Shown: piece by piece, positions 1-6,458 of the stretch | Numbering within the stretch: the first letter of the stretch is position 1 | Layout of the letters: each line of letters starts with the position of its first letter | From: JBDRGC01 sp043818215 | GTDB taxonomy: Bacteria > Chloroflexota > Anaerolineae > Anaerolineales > UBA11858 | Reading direction: 5' to 3' | NCBI GenBank assembly: GCA_043818215.1 | Contig: JBDRGC010000493.1 | Location: 1-21,558 of the forward strand | Length of the DNA: 21,558 nucleotides | The notes under the pieces: model-generated | What the model saw: the letters and a program-made list of their open reading frames with translations, nothing else | Told to the model about the DNA's origin: nothing | Database searches by the model: none | Position numbers and translations under genes: made by a program

Positions 1-1
1 A

Positions 2-808
2 TCAGCCCAGGCTGCCATCGAGTTGGTCAGTTTCACTGCAACCCAATCTGACGGGCAGGTACTGATAGAGTGGGAAACCGCTACCGAGTTCAACAACGCC
101 GGTTTTTTCATCGTGCGCTCCACCGAGGCAGAGGGAGAGTACACGGAAATCAGCCCGTGGATAGATGCCTTGGGAGATGGGGTGACCGGGGGAGTATATG
201 ATTACACAGACACAGCTGTCACTAATGGAGTGACATACTTTTATAAATTAAAAACTATCGGCATTGATCAAAGCGTAGAGTATTATGGCCCAGTTTCCGC
301 CACGCCGGGGATGCCGACCAGCACTCCAACGCTGACTCCCACCGCTGGCCTAACGCTGACCGCCACCACAGGCCTTTCGTCCACGCCCACGTTAACTCCC
401 ACGGGTGGCCCCTCGCCCACGCCCACTCTAACCCCCACAAGAACGCCTACGTGGACTCGAACTCCATTTGGGACTGCCGCGCCCACCTCGACCTCGACGG
501 CAACGCTGACACCGTCCCCTTCTGCAACCATCACCGCAACCGCCGTCATCACTGCGACGGCCACGCTGATTCCGCTGCCCGATATCGAGTATGCTGGCTT
601 GGCCACGGAGACCCCCTCCCCCACGATCACTCCCTCCCCTACGTGTACTCTCATTCCCACAGCAACTCCCGAAGAATCGGGCGGATTTCTGGTTGACTTG
701 ATCCAATCTGGAAATTTGCTGCTCGTTGGCATAGTTACGCTGGTTGTGGCCGGATGGGCTGTGCTGGCAATCGGGGTTTATATTTATATCCGCCGCCGCA
801 CTTCGTAG
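2..808 (+). CDS. Surface/membrane protein C-terminus: fibronectin-like domain, Thr/Pro stalk, TM anchor (5' truncated)
   Basis: The frame is open from base 2, so the gene enters from outside the window; the TTG at 23 is unlikely to be the start. About the first 100 visible residues read as a beta-sandwich of fibronectin III type (VSFTATQSDGQVLIEWET, then YFYKLKTIG). Next comes a long low-complexity stalk of Thr, Pro and Ser (TPTLTPT-like repeats). A single hydrophobic helix near the end (LLLVGIVTLVVAGWAVLAIG) is followed by a short basic tail RRRTS. The layout suggests an exported protein with its domains outside and its C-terminus held in the membrane. Function is unknown. The stop codon lies inside a palindromic repeat. 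Confidence 0.75.
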   Translation, partial: SAQAAIELVSFTATQSDGQVLIEWETATEFNNAGFFIVRSTEAEGEYTEISPWIDALGDGVTGGVYDYTDTAVTNGVTYFYKLKTIGIDQSVEYYGPVSATPGMPTSTPTLTPTAGLTLTATTGLSSTPTLTPTGGPSPTPTLTPTRTPTWTRTPFGTAAPTSTSTATLTPSPSATITATAVITATATLIPLPDIEYAGLATETPSPTITPSPTCTLIPTATPEESGGFLVDLIQSGNLLLVGIVTLVVAGWAVLAIGVYIYIRRRTS

Positions 809-837
809 GTCGAATTTGGAAATTCGACGTACGACCT
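804..837. repeat. Small palindromic repeat, GTAGG-CGAATTT family, single copy
   Basis: The core TCGAATTT-gg-AAATTCGA is a perfect hairpin, with partly matching outer arms (AGGTCG/CGACCT). It covers the stop codon of the preceding gene and ends just before the next ATG. It is the same family as the three-copy cluster at 2555-2643. Confidence 0.7.
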
Positions 838-841
838 TTCC

Positions 842-1492
842 ATGCGCAAACCCCATCCAATTCTACGTGCCATTGTGCTCGCCGCCTTATTGCTCACACT
901 GGCTTGCATTCTGACCACAAGCAGCGTTCCTCCCGTTCAGCTCAAAGTGCGCTCGGAAGACCTGGCAGCAGCCGGGGCGGTGAAAATCTCTGTTTTGCAA
1001 GAGGGCATTTATCAAATCTCGCTGGCTGAACTAGGGTGGGAAAACATCGATCCCGCAACACTCCAACTCGTCCACCGGAATCAGCCCCAACCGCTGCTGG
1101 TCACGGGCGAGGGGACAGAGACCCGCATCCATTTCTACGGGCAGCCCAGCGACAGCATTTACACCAACGAGAATATTTACCTGCTCCAAACAGCGGAGAT
1201 GCCCGGCCTGCGGATGGTGGAGGCGGCTGTGGCAGCCCCACCTCCCGATGTTTCGCCCCTCGATTACTGCAACATCGCAGTGCGAGCCGGGCAACTGGCA
1301 CAAGAAATCGAAGAGAAGTTTAGCGTTCAACTCAGCATCGGGCACGTGAACTACTTTCTGCGCCAGCGTGAATTGGCAGCGCCACCGGGACGACCACTGA
1401 AGAAACAGGATGAGATAGAAGAAACGGAGTCCATTCAGAACACCTCACTGGAACAAGCGGGGCTTTTTTCCCCTGGAAGCAGCCAAGGGTGA
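842..1492 (+). pseudogene. Lipoprotein N-terminus (gingipain/C25-like) running into a transposase-like sequence
   Basis: The ORF begins with a lipoprotein signal: a basic start, a hydrophobic stretch and the lipobox LTLAC (Cys22). Residues about 45-130 (VKISVLQEGIYQISLAELGW; IHFYGQPSDSIYTNENIYLL) resemble the N-terminal beta domain found before peptidase C25 (gingipain-like) domains in large secreted proteins. That is recognition by eye. No catalytic domain follows. From about residue 139 the sequence changes character and reads as the N-terminus of a transposase-like protein (LAQEIEEKFSVQLSIGHVNY). The ORF is therefore probably a chimera made by insertion or deletion, with most of the original lipoprotein lost. 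The chimera could still be translated. Confidence 0.6.
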
Positions 1493-1640
1493 GATAGGGG
1501 CAACGGAGAGCGTTGAGAGTTGTGTTCGGGAAATACAGGAGAAGCACCAAGCCAAAGACCCCGCCCTCTCCTGCGCTCATCTCGGGTACGAAAACGAGAC
1601 CCTATGGCACAAACTTGACCACTTGCTCTATTTGCCCATC

Positions 1641-1669
1641 CCTTCGACAGTCTCAGGACAGGCTTAGGA
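1641..1669 (+). repeat. Short insertion: CCTTCGACAG-CTCAGGACAGGC element
   Basis: This ~29 bp stretch separates two collinear parts of the transposase-like protein and brings in a stop codon (TAG at 1665-1667). Its sequence resembles a short dispersed repeat (CCTTCGACA..CTCAGG.CAGGCT) that I recall from many environmental bacterial genomes. No second copy was found in this window. Confidence 0.45.
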
Positions 1670-1942
1670 TTGACCCGGCCGCGGGACTTGTATTACTACC
1701 AGAGCGATGGGCTCCGGGCAATGTATGGCTTCACCTACAAGTACCTGACGCTGGAGCATTTTCTTGGTCAGTTGACCCGATTGCGAGTGGGCGACCTCTT
1801 GGCGAACATCCTGGTCACGACCTACGCCCAAGCCTGGTATCCTGGGAATGCGCCCTTGCATGTCTTCGCAGACGGGCATGTGAAACCACATTGGACCAAG
1901 TTTGGCAGCCATTCCGGGCACATGACGATGTGGGGGCGCACC

Positions 1943-1970
1943 ACACTTGTACCTGCGCCAAGTGCAGGTG
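1943..1970 (-). repeat. CACCTGC/GCAGGTG palindrome copy inserted in the transposase-like pseudogene
   Basis: Read on the minus strand, this 28 bp segment is CACCTGCACTT followed by GGCGCAGGTACAAGTGT. It matches the outer parts of the longer elements at 16915-16959 and 20034-20096. It adds about ten codons in frame (TLVPAPSAGV) between GRT and PGTKQ of the transposase-like sequence, so it looks like an insertion into an older coding region. Confidence 0.7.
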
Positions 1971-2352
1971 TGCCTGGAACCAAGCAATTGATCCTCAACG
2001 GGACAGGGGGATATCTGCTAGGGGGATGGAACTATCCCATAGACACCCACATGACCCACATTCTGGTGGATTTGGAAGCCGATTTGAGCCGCAGCCTGCA
2101 ACGCCCCATCCTATGCACGATTCTCGACAGCGAAGGTGGTGGGCAGCCGATTGGGGAGAAATGGACAGGTTGATCTATTCTAAGTCGGGTCGCGCGAGTT
2201 GGCACCCTGACAAGATTGAAGTGGTTCTGGACCCCTATCGCCATTCAGAACACCAGCAAGTCATAGAGAGCACCTGCAAACGCTTCAATCAGGCTAACTT
2301 GCGTTGGCGCGATGGTCGCCACTTGCATTTCTCTGTGCTACAGCCTCCATAA

Positions 2353-2552
2353 TTCCATTTATGTGGTTTTTAAGGTACTTGTTCAAACCTCATGCTAGCC
2401 GGTTATGACATTTTCGATTTGCCCATGAGTACCATTTGTTCCGGCCTCAGTGTCGACTGGCTTACTGAGGTCGTTCTTGTCCCCAATTAGTTTCAGTCGC
2501 CGCGGCAAATCTCCCCGTTTTATTATTCTCGTGCTATAATTCGCCCACTTTT
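2353..2552. other. Intergenic stretch without recognised gene
   Basis: About 200 bp between the transposase-like remnant and the repeat cluster. A minus-strand open frame here (about 2395-2586) starts inside a repeat and matches nothing I recognise. An extended -10-like motif sits near its end at 2532-2540. Confidence 0.4.
2532..2540 (+). promoter_or_regulatory. Possible extended -10 promoter upstream of aspS-asnS
   Basis: TG-c-TATAAT is a perfect -10 with the extended TG motif, but no good -35 lies 16-18 bp upstream. It would give a transcript starting near 2547 that runs through the palindrome cluster into the leader ORF. It competes with the closer candidate at 2619-2647. Confidence 0.35.
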
Positions 2553-2554
2553 TC

Positions 2555-2643
2555 GTAGGACGAATTTGGAAATTCGTCCTACACAATTTGACGAATTTCC
2601 AAATTCGTCCTACACAATTTGACGATTTTGGAAAATCGCCCTA
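2555..2643. repeat. Cluster of three palindromic repeats (GTAGGACGAATTT family)
   Basis: The first unit, 2555-2582, is a perfect 13-bp-arm hairpin (GTAGGACGAATTT, gg, complement). The second (2590-2612) and third (about 2621-2643) are shorter and diverged, each introduced by CACAATTT and each ending in CCTAC. The single copy at 804-837 shows that the family is dispersed. The spacer between units supplies TTGACG, which falls at a -35 position for the leader ORF. Confidence 0.85.
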
Positions 2644-2647
2644 CATA
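2619..2647 (+). promoter_or_regulatory. Candidate promoter of the leader ORF, partly built from the repeat
   Basis: TTGACG (2619-2624), a 17 bp spacer, then TACATA (2642-2647), or CATAAT at 2644-2649 with a 19 bp spacer. The predicted start of transcription is about 2653-2656, at or within a base or so of the leader ATG (2653). The leader could therefore be translated from a leaderless mRNA, which would fit the absence of a Shine-Dalgarno sequence. The -10 match is only moderate. Confidence 0.4.
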
Positions 2648-2652
2648 ATTCA

Positions 2653-2751
2653 ATGAAAATAAACTGGTTCTGCACCGCTAATTCCGATACAAATAATACT
2701 GCCGATAATGATCTTTATCGGGCGGTACGGTGCAGGTTGCCAGTTCGCTAA
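2653..2751 (+). CDS. Asn/Asp-rich leader peptide of the aspS-asnS operon (32 aa)
   Basis: ATG at 2653 opens a 32-codon frame ending in TAA at 2749-2751. Residues N10, D12, N14, N15, D18, N19 and D20 crowd into eleven positions, with N4 as well: eight of 32 residues are Asn or Asp. The genes downstream encode the synthetases for exactly these two amino acids. The ORF ends 21 bases before an intrinsic terminator, and its codons overlap a hairpin that could alternate with an antiterminator. This is the classic form of a sensing peptide in ribosome-mediated attenuation, as for the Phe-rich leader of E. coli pheST. There is no Shine-Dalgarno; initiation may be leaderless. The peptide itself is probably not functional. 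Confidence 0.7.
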   Translation: MKINWFCTANSDTNNTADNDLYRAVRCRLPVR

Positions 2752-2807
2752 ATCTGGAATTTGCTGATTACCCGCCCGACGCTGAAAAGCGGAGGGCGTT
2801 TTATTTT
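2662..2807 (+). promoter_or_regulatory. Predicted ribosome-mediated transcription attenuator controlling aspS-asnS
   Basis: Pairings seen by eye: outer stems AACTGG 2662-2667 with 2740-2745 and CTGCACCG 2670-2677 with 2728-2735; inner hairpin ACTGCCGATAA 2698-2708 with 2715-2726 (one bulged G). The segment TCGGGCGGTA (2718-2727) is also complementary to 2769-2779 (one bulged C), and that segment includes the first seven bases of the terminator stem 2773-2798. A ribosome stalled at the tandem Asn codons 2692-2697 would cover roughly to 2705-2710. It would open the inner hairpin while leaving 2718-2727 free to form the antiterminator. Without stalling, the inner hairpin forms and the terminator is left to fold. 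The mechanism is inferred; the complementarities are directly visible. Confidence 0.68.
2773..2807 (+). terminator. Intrinsic terminator between leader peptide and aspS
   Basis: Stem CGCCC (2773-2777) with GGGCG (2794-2798), and CGCT (2780-2783) with AGCG (2788-2791). The two halves are separated by GA opposite GA, likely tandem sheared G-A pairs. The loop is GAAA, and the stem is followed by TTTTATTTT. It lies 194 bases before the aspS start with no gene ending just upstream except the leader ORF, so it looks like an attenuator. Confidence 0.8.
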
Positions 2808-2867
2808 GTCTGGACGATGGCGGCTGTTCCCTTGCAGGGATGCAACGCGAAAGCCACGGCAACAGGA

Positions 2868-2977
2868 GCACGAAGCCTGCCTCCGCAGGCTAGATCCCAG
2901 TCGGCGCAGGCCGACTTCGTGCCATTCGTTGCTGCGACTTACAGTCGCCGAAGCGACTCCCCGCTGGGGGAAGTCGC
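2868..2977. repeat. Compound palindromic element upstream of aspS
   Basis: GCACGAAG (2868-2875) pairs with CTTCGTGC (2915-2922), enclosing two hairpins: AGCCTGC/GCAGGCT (2874-2891) and AGTCGGC/GCCGACT (2899-2916). Then come AGTCGC/GCGACT (2943-2958) and GCGACTT/AAGTCGC (2934-2977). Positions 2916-2950 match 17098-17132 at 30 of 35 bases, so this is a dispersed element and probably not part of the attenuator. It sits in the long aspS 5' untranslated region. Confidence 0.65.
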
Positions 2978-3000
2978 CCCAATACAAACGGAGGTTCATC

Positions 3001-4767
3001 ATGTATAAATCACACACATGCGGCGAGTTGCGTGCTGAGCACGTGGGGCAAACCGTGACGTTGGCAGGCTGGGTACACCGCCGGCGCGATCATGGCGGTT
3101 TGACCTTTATAGACCTGCGCGACCGTTTCGGGCTTGTTCAGGTGGTCACCAACCCTGAAATTTCTCCCGACGCCCATCAAAATTTGGAGCCTGTGCGCCC
3201 CGAATGGGTGATCCAGGTTGAGGGCGGGGTGCGTCGGCGCCCGCAGGGCATGGTGAATCCTGATCTCGATACCGGCGAGGTCGAAGTCGAAGTCAGCAAA
3301 GTGCAAATTCTCAATCCGGCCAAGACGCCTCCGATTTACATCAACAAAGAAGAAGAGGCCGATGAGCAAACCCGGCTGCGCTACCGTTATTTGGATTTGC
3401 GCCGGCCCCGCATGCGCCGCAATCTGATATTGCGTCACCGGGTGGTGAAATTCATCCGAGATTTTCTGGACGCACGCGACTTTTTGGAGGTGGAAACGCC
3501 CATTCTGTTCAAATCCACCCCTGAGGGGGCGCGCGACTACCTGGTTCCCTCGCGGGTTCATCCGGGAGAATTCTACGCGCTGCCCCAGTCGCCCCAGCAA
3601 CTCAAACAATTATTGATGGTCGCTGGCGTGGAGCGGTACTTCCAAATTGCACGCTGCTTCCGAGACGAAGACCAGCGCGGTGACCGCCAGCCCGAATTCA
3701 CCCAACTCGATCTGGAAATGTCATTCGTCGAGCGCGAAGATGTGATGGCTCTGGCTGAAGAACTGTTCACTAAACTGGTCACCGAGATCGTCCCCGACAA
3801 AAAAATGCTGGCTTCTCCCTGGCCGCGTTTCACTTACGATGAAGTCATGACCCGCTTCGGAAAGGACAACCCCGATATCCGCTTTGGCATGGAGCTTCAG
3901 GATATCACAGACCTGGCGGCAGGTTCAGGTTTCAAGGTATTCGAAAACGTGGCGGCCGATGGCGGCCATCTGCGCGGTATCAATGCCAGCGGGTTAGGCG
4001 ATTACAGCCGCAAACAAATCGAAGAGCTTACGGAATATGTGAAGCAGTTCAAAGCCAAAGGTCTGGCCTATCTGTCGCTGACCTCCGATGGACAGCAACG
4101 CTCTTCGTTTGCCAAATTCCTTTCCCCGGAGACCGTGCAGATCATTATCGACCGCCTGGGTGCCCAACCCGGCGATCTACTGCTTTTTGTGGCCGACCAG
4201 CCCGCGGTGGTATTCGAAAGCCTGGGACGTTTGCGTGAATTCCTGGGTGACCACCTCGGCCTGCGTGACCCGGATAAGCTCGGTTTTTGCTGGGTGATCG
4301 ACTTCCCCCTGGTAATGTGGAACGAAGACGAAGCCCGCTGGGACCCCAGCCACCACCTGTTCACCTCTCCCATGCCTGAGGACATTCCACTTTTGGATAC
4401 AGACCCGGCCCGGGCGCGCGGCCAGCAGTACGACATGATTCTCAATGGGTACGAAGTGGGCGGCGGCTCGATCCGAATCCACAAGCGCGAGTTGCAGACC
4501 AGAATCTTCGGATTGATCGGCCTCGACCCCGATGTGGCGCAGCAACGCTTCGGCCACATGCTGGAAGCCTTCGAATACGGCACACCCCCCCACGGCGGAA
4601 TCGCCCCCGGAATTGACCGCATCTGCATGATTCTGGCAGGCGAGCCTAATATCCGTGAGGTCATCGCCTTCCCCAAAAATCAGATGGCCCGCGACGTGAT
4701 GGGTGATGCACCCTCGCCGGTGGAACCAGAGCAACTTGCAGAACTGCATATCAAATTAGATTTGTAA
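3001..4767 (+). CDS. aspS: Aspartyl-tRNA synthetase (bacterial type, possibly non-discriminating)
   Basis: Charges tRNA with aspartate in the cytoplasm. The 588-residue length is normal for the bacterial class. Residues 1-110 form the OB-fold anticodon-binding domain (GWVHRRRDHGGLTFIDLRDR). The class II core has motif 2 RCFRDEDQRGDRQPEF (Arg218, Arg221) and motif 3 GGIAPGIDR ending at Arg540; the region around residues 300-420 is the bacterial GAD insertion. The start at 3001 is supported by GGAGG at 2990-2994; the frame is open further upstream, but that part is terminator and repeat. His31 and Gly83 match the pair reported for non-discriminating AspRS (Pseudomonas type), where discriminating E. 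coli has Leu and Lys. asnS follows after 30 bases, so the two are surely co-transcribed. Confidence 0.97.
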   Translation: MYKSHTCGELRAEHVGQTVTLAGWVHRRRDHGGLTFIDLRDRFGLVQVVTNPEISPDAHQNLEPVRPEWVIQVEGGVRRRPQGMVNPDLDTGEVEVEVSKVQILNPAKTPPIYINKEEEADEQTRLRYRYLDLRRPRMRRNLILRHRVVKFIRDFLDARDFLEVETPILFKSTPEGARDYLVPSRVHPGEFYALPQSPQQLKQLLMVAGVERYFQIARCFRDEDQRGDRQPEFTQLDLEMSFVEREDVMALAEELFTKLVTEIVPDKKMLASPWPRFTYDEVMTRFGKDNPDIRFGMELQDITDLAAGSGFKVFENVAADGGHLRGINASGLGDYSRKQIEELTEYVKQFKAKGLAYLSLTSDGQQRSSFAKFLSPETVQIIIDRLGAQPGDLLLFVADQPAVVFESLGRLREFLGDHLGLRDPDKLGFCWVIDFPLVMWNEDEARWDPSHHLFTSPMPEDIPLLDTDPARARGQQYDMILNGYEVGGGSIRIHKRELQTRIFGLIGLDPDVAQQRFGHMLEAFEYGTPPHGGIAPGIDRICMILAGEPNIREVIAFPKNQMARDVMGDAPSPVEPEQLAELHIKLDL

Positions 4768-4797
4768 TATCGTCTCAAGCAATGGAGGTAAATTTCA

Positions 4798-6141
4798 ATG
4801 TCCCCAATTATCCGAGTTGACCAGATCGCCGATCATGTTGGGCAAGAAGTTCAGATCAGAGGCTGGGTTTATAACCGCACCTCCAAAGGCAAGCTTGTAT
4901 TCCTGCTGATCCGTGATGGGTATGGATTTGTCCAGTGCGTGGCCTTCGAAGGCGATTTGGAACCTGAACTCTTCGACCAAATTGCGCACCTGCCGCAGGA
5001 ATCATCTGTCGTTGTGACCGGCGTTGTGCGGGCTGACGAGCGCGCGCCGGGAATCCCAGGCGGGCACGAAATCGGCATCACCGCGCTGGATGTGATTCAA
5101 GCAGCCGCGGACGAATACCCGATGGCGCTCAAGGAGCATGGCGTCGACTTTGCGCTGGATAACCGCCACTTGTGGATTCGCATGCCCAGCCAATGGGCAA
5201 TCTTGCGGATTCGAGCCACGGTGATCAGCGCCATCCGTGAGTGGTTAGATACTAACGGCTTCATCAATATGGATACGCCCATCCTGACCCCCGCGGCCGC
5301 TGAAGGGACGACCACCCTTTTCGAGACGCCCTACTTTGATGAAGGGGTAGTTTATCTCGCGCAGACAGGACAACTTTACAACGAGGCTAATATTTACGCC
5401 TTCAACCGGGTATATTGCTTTGGCCCCACCTTTCGCGCCGAGAAATCCAAGACTCGCCGCCACCTGACAGAATTCTGGATGGTGGAACCGGAGATCGCTT
5501 TCTGCGACCTGGACGAGTTGATGAAAATCGAAGAGCAGCTTGTCACGTATATCATCAAGCGAGTGCTGAAAGAGCGTGCCCCGGAGCTAAAATCTTTAGG
5601 GCGCGATGTCTCTCGGCTGGAGCAGATCGAACCGCCTTTCCCGCGTATTTCCTACGATGAAGCAGTCGAGAGTCTCGCGCAGATACGCTCAGAGAGCAAT
5701 GATCCCAAAGAAAAAGAGCTGCTCGAATTCGAATGGGGCATGGATTTTGGCGCCCCCCACGAAACCGCTCTCACCGGGCGATTTGACAAGCCTGTGTTTG
5801 TGTACGGCTACCCGACACAGGTCAAAGCTTTCTACATGGAGCCATGGCCGGCCCGGCCCGAGGTCTGCAAGAGTGTAGACCTTCTGGCTCCCGAAGGGTA
5901 TGGCGAGATCATTGGTGGCAGCGAGCGTATCTCTGACCCCGATTTGCTCTTGCAGCGCATTCACGAACACAACCTGCCCGAAGATGCTTATAGCTGGTTC
6001 ATCGACCTGCGTCGTTATGGCAGCGTTCCGCATAGTGGATTTGGCCTGGGTGTCGAGCGCACTATAACCTGGCTTTGCGGAATCCGGCACATCCGCGAGA
6101 CCATCGCTTACCCGCGCACTATCAAGCGAGTGTACCCCTAA
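4798..6141 (+). CDS. asnS: Asparaginyl-tRNA synthetase
   Basis: Charges tRNA-Asn directly with asparagine. 447 residues: N-terminal OB-fold domain (IRGWVYNRTSKGKLVFLLIR), then a class II catalytic core. Motif 2 FRAEKSKTRRHLTEFW (Arg213) has the Glu-Lys-Ser-Lys form typical of AsnRS rather than AspRS. The GEIIGGSERI and DLRRYGSVPHSGFGLGVER segments (motif 3 Arg421) are also AsnRS hallmarks. There is no GAD insertion, as expected. GGAGG at 4784-4788 lies 9 bases before the ATG. The 30-base gap after aspS contains no terminator, so both genes share the attenuated transcript. The gene ends about 45 bases before the promoter of the 6S-like RNA. Confidence 0.96.
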   Translation: MSPIIRVDQIADHVGQEVQIRGWVYNRTSKGKLVFLLIRDGYGFVQCVAFEGDLEPELFDQIAHLPQESSVVVTGVVRADERAPGIPGGHEIGITALDVIQAAADEYPMALKEHGVDFALDNRHLWIRMPSQWAILRIRATVISAIREWLDTNGFINMDTPILTPAAAEGTTTLFETPYFDEGVVYLAQTGQLYNEANIYAFNRVYCFGPTFRAEKSKTRRHLTEFWMVEPEIAFCDLDELMKIEEQLVTYIIKRVLKERAPELKSLGRDVSRLEQIEPPFPRISYDEAVESLAQIRSESNDPKEKELLEFEWGMDFGAPHETALTGRFDKPVFVYGYPTQVKAFYMEPWPARPEVCKSVDLLAPEGYGEIIGGSERISDPDLLLQRIHEHNLPEDAYSWFIDLRRYGSVPHSGFGLGVERTITWLCGIRHIRETIAYPRTIKRVYP

Positions 6142-6187
6142 CGCGGAAAATAACGCGGAATATTATCTACTCATTCAGGCCTTTTTA

Positions 6188-6196
6188 TGGTATAAG
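6188..6196 (+). promoter_or_regulatory. Extended -10 promoter of the 6S-like RNA
   Basis: TG-g-TATAAG, with transcription expected to start at about 6202-6204, exactly where the closing stem of the RNA begins. No convincing -35 is seen. Confidence 0.6.
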
Positions 6197-6202
6197 ATAG
6201 GC

Positions 6203-6390
6203 ACCCTGCTGTGTACGTGTTGCGGTACATGCGTTTTGAGCCAACACTTACTTATGTGGCTCCAATCTTCGTGTAGTGACACGTTAGGCTTCGGCCAAGG
6301 CGGATCTACTGAGGCGGAGCCGTTCTTTGAAGGTAGGTTCAAGACTTTGCCGCATACGGCATGGTGGGGTACCTGCTCCTTGAGCAGGTT
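6203..6390 (+). ncRNA. ssrS: 6S RNA (regulator of RNA polymerase), with an added 3' hairpin
   Basis: The sequence folds into a long rod with a large central bubble. The closing stem 6203-6213 pairs fully, with wobbles, to 6360-6370; GTGTTGCGG (6217-6225) pairs with CCGCATAC (6350-6357), one bulge. The bubble has GTTTTGAGCC on the left and GGTTCAAGAC on the right. The apical arm is closed by GGCTCC (6258-6263)/GGAGCC (6316-6321) and contains a TTCG-capped hairpin. 6S RNA mimics an open promoter and binds the sigma-70-type holoenzyme; the rpoD gene is nearby. The family call rests on architecture and remembered motifs, not on a covariance search. An extra perfect hairpin, ACCTGCTC-ctt-GAGCAGGT (6371-6389), follows the closing stem. 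Confidence 0.75.
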
Positions 6391-6394
6391 ACAC

Positions 6395-6427
6395 AAAAGG
6401 CGACTCAATAAGTCGCCTTTTGCTTTT
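6395..6427 (+). terminator. Intrinsic terminator of the 6S-like RNA
   Basis: AAAAGGCGACT (6395-6405) pairs perfectly with AGTCGCCTTTT (6411-6421) around a 5-base loop, followed by GCTTTT. It fixes the 3' end of the RNA at about 6425. Confidence 0.9.
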
Positions 6428-6458
6428 AATCGCTCCTATTGCAGTATCTTTGCGAAAA

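Larger units (their letters stand above)
1256..2352 (+). pseudogene. Broken transposase-like gene (DDE-type suspected)
   Basis: One protein can be followed through three frames. The first part, in the 842-1492 frame, has a helix-turn-helix-like start ending in GRPLKK. After a one-base shift in the T6C4 run at 1464-1473 it continues as EIQEKHQAKDPALSCAHLGY to 1640. After a short insertion it continues in the frame of 1670-2173 (LYYYQSDGLRAMYGF; VFADGHVKPHW; ILDSEGGGQPIGEK). It ends in a third frame (about 2163-2352, LIYSKSGRASWHPDKIEVVL). FADGH and ILDSEGGG could be the first two acidic sites of a DDE nuclease. Material between the second acidic motif and the tail appears deleted. I did not find terminal inverted repeats. 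The family is recalled, not searched. Confidence 0.6.

Noticed and set aside
2395..2586. Minus-strand 63-codon ORF
   Set aside because: It starts inside the palindrome cluster, has no ribosome binding site and no recognisable similarity.
2653..2807. T-box riboswitch upstream of aspS
   Set aside because: No T-box bulge sequence (TGG-ACCGCG type) or Stem I motifs are visible; a translated Asn/Asp-rich ORF explains the structure better.
2761..3000. Upstream extension of the AspRS reading frame by 80 codons
   Set aside because: The extension translates the terminator and palindromic repeat. AspRS homology and the GGAGG site both begin at 3001.
3010..6090. Long minus-strand ORFs opposite aspS and asnS
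   Set aside because: They are shadow frames caused by the codon use of the two synthetase genes.
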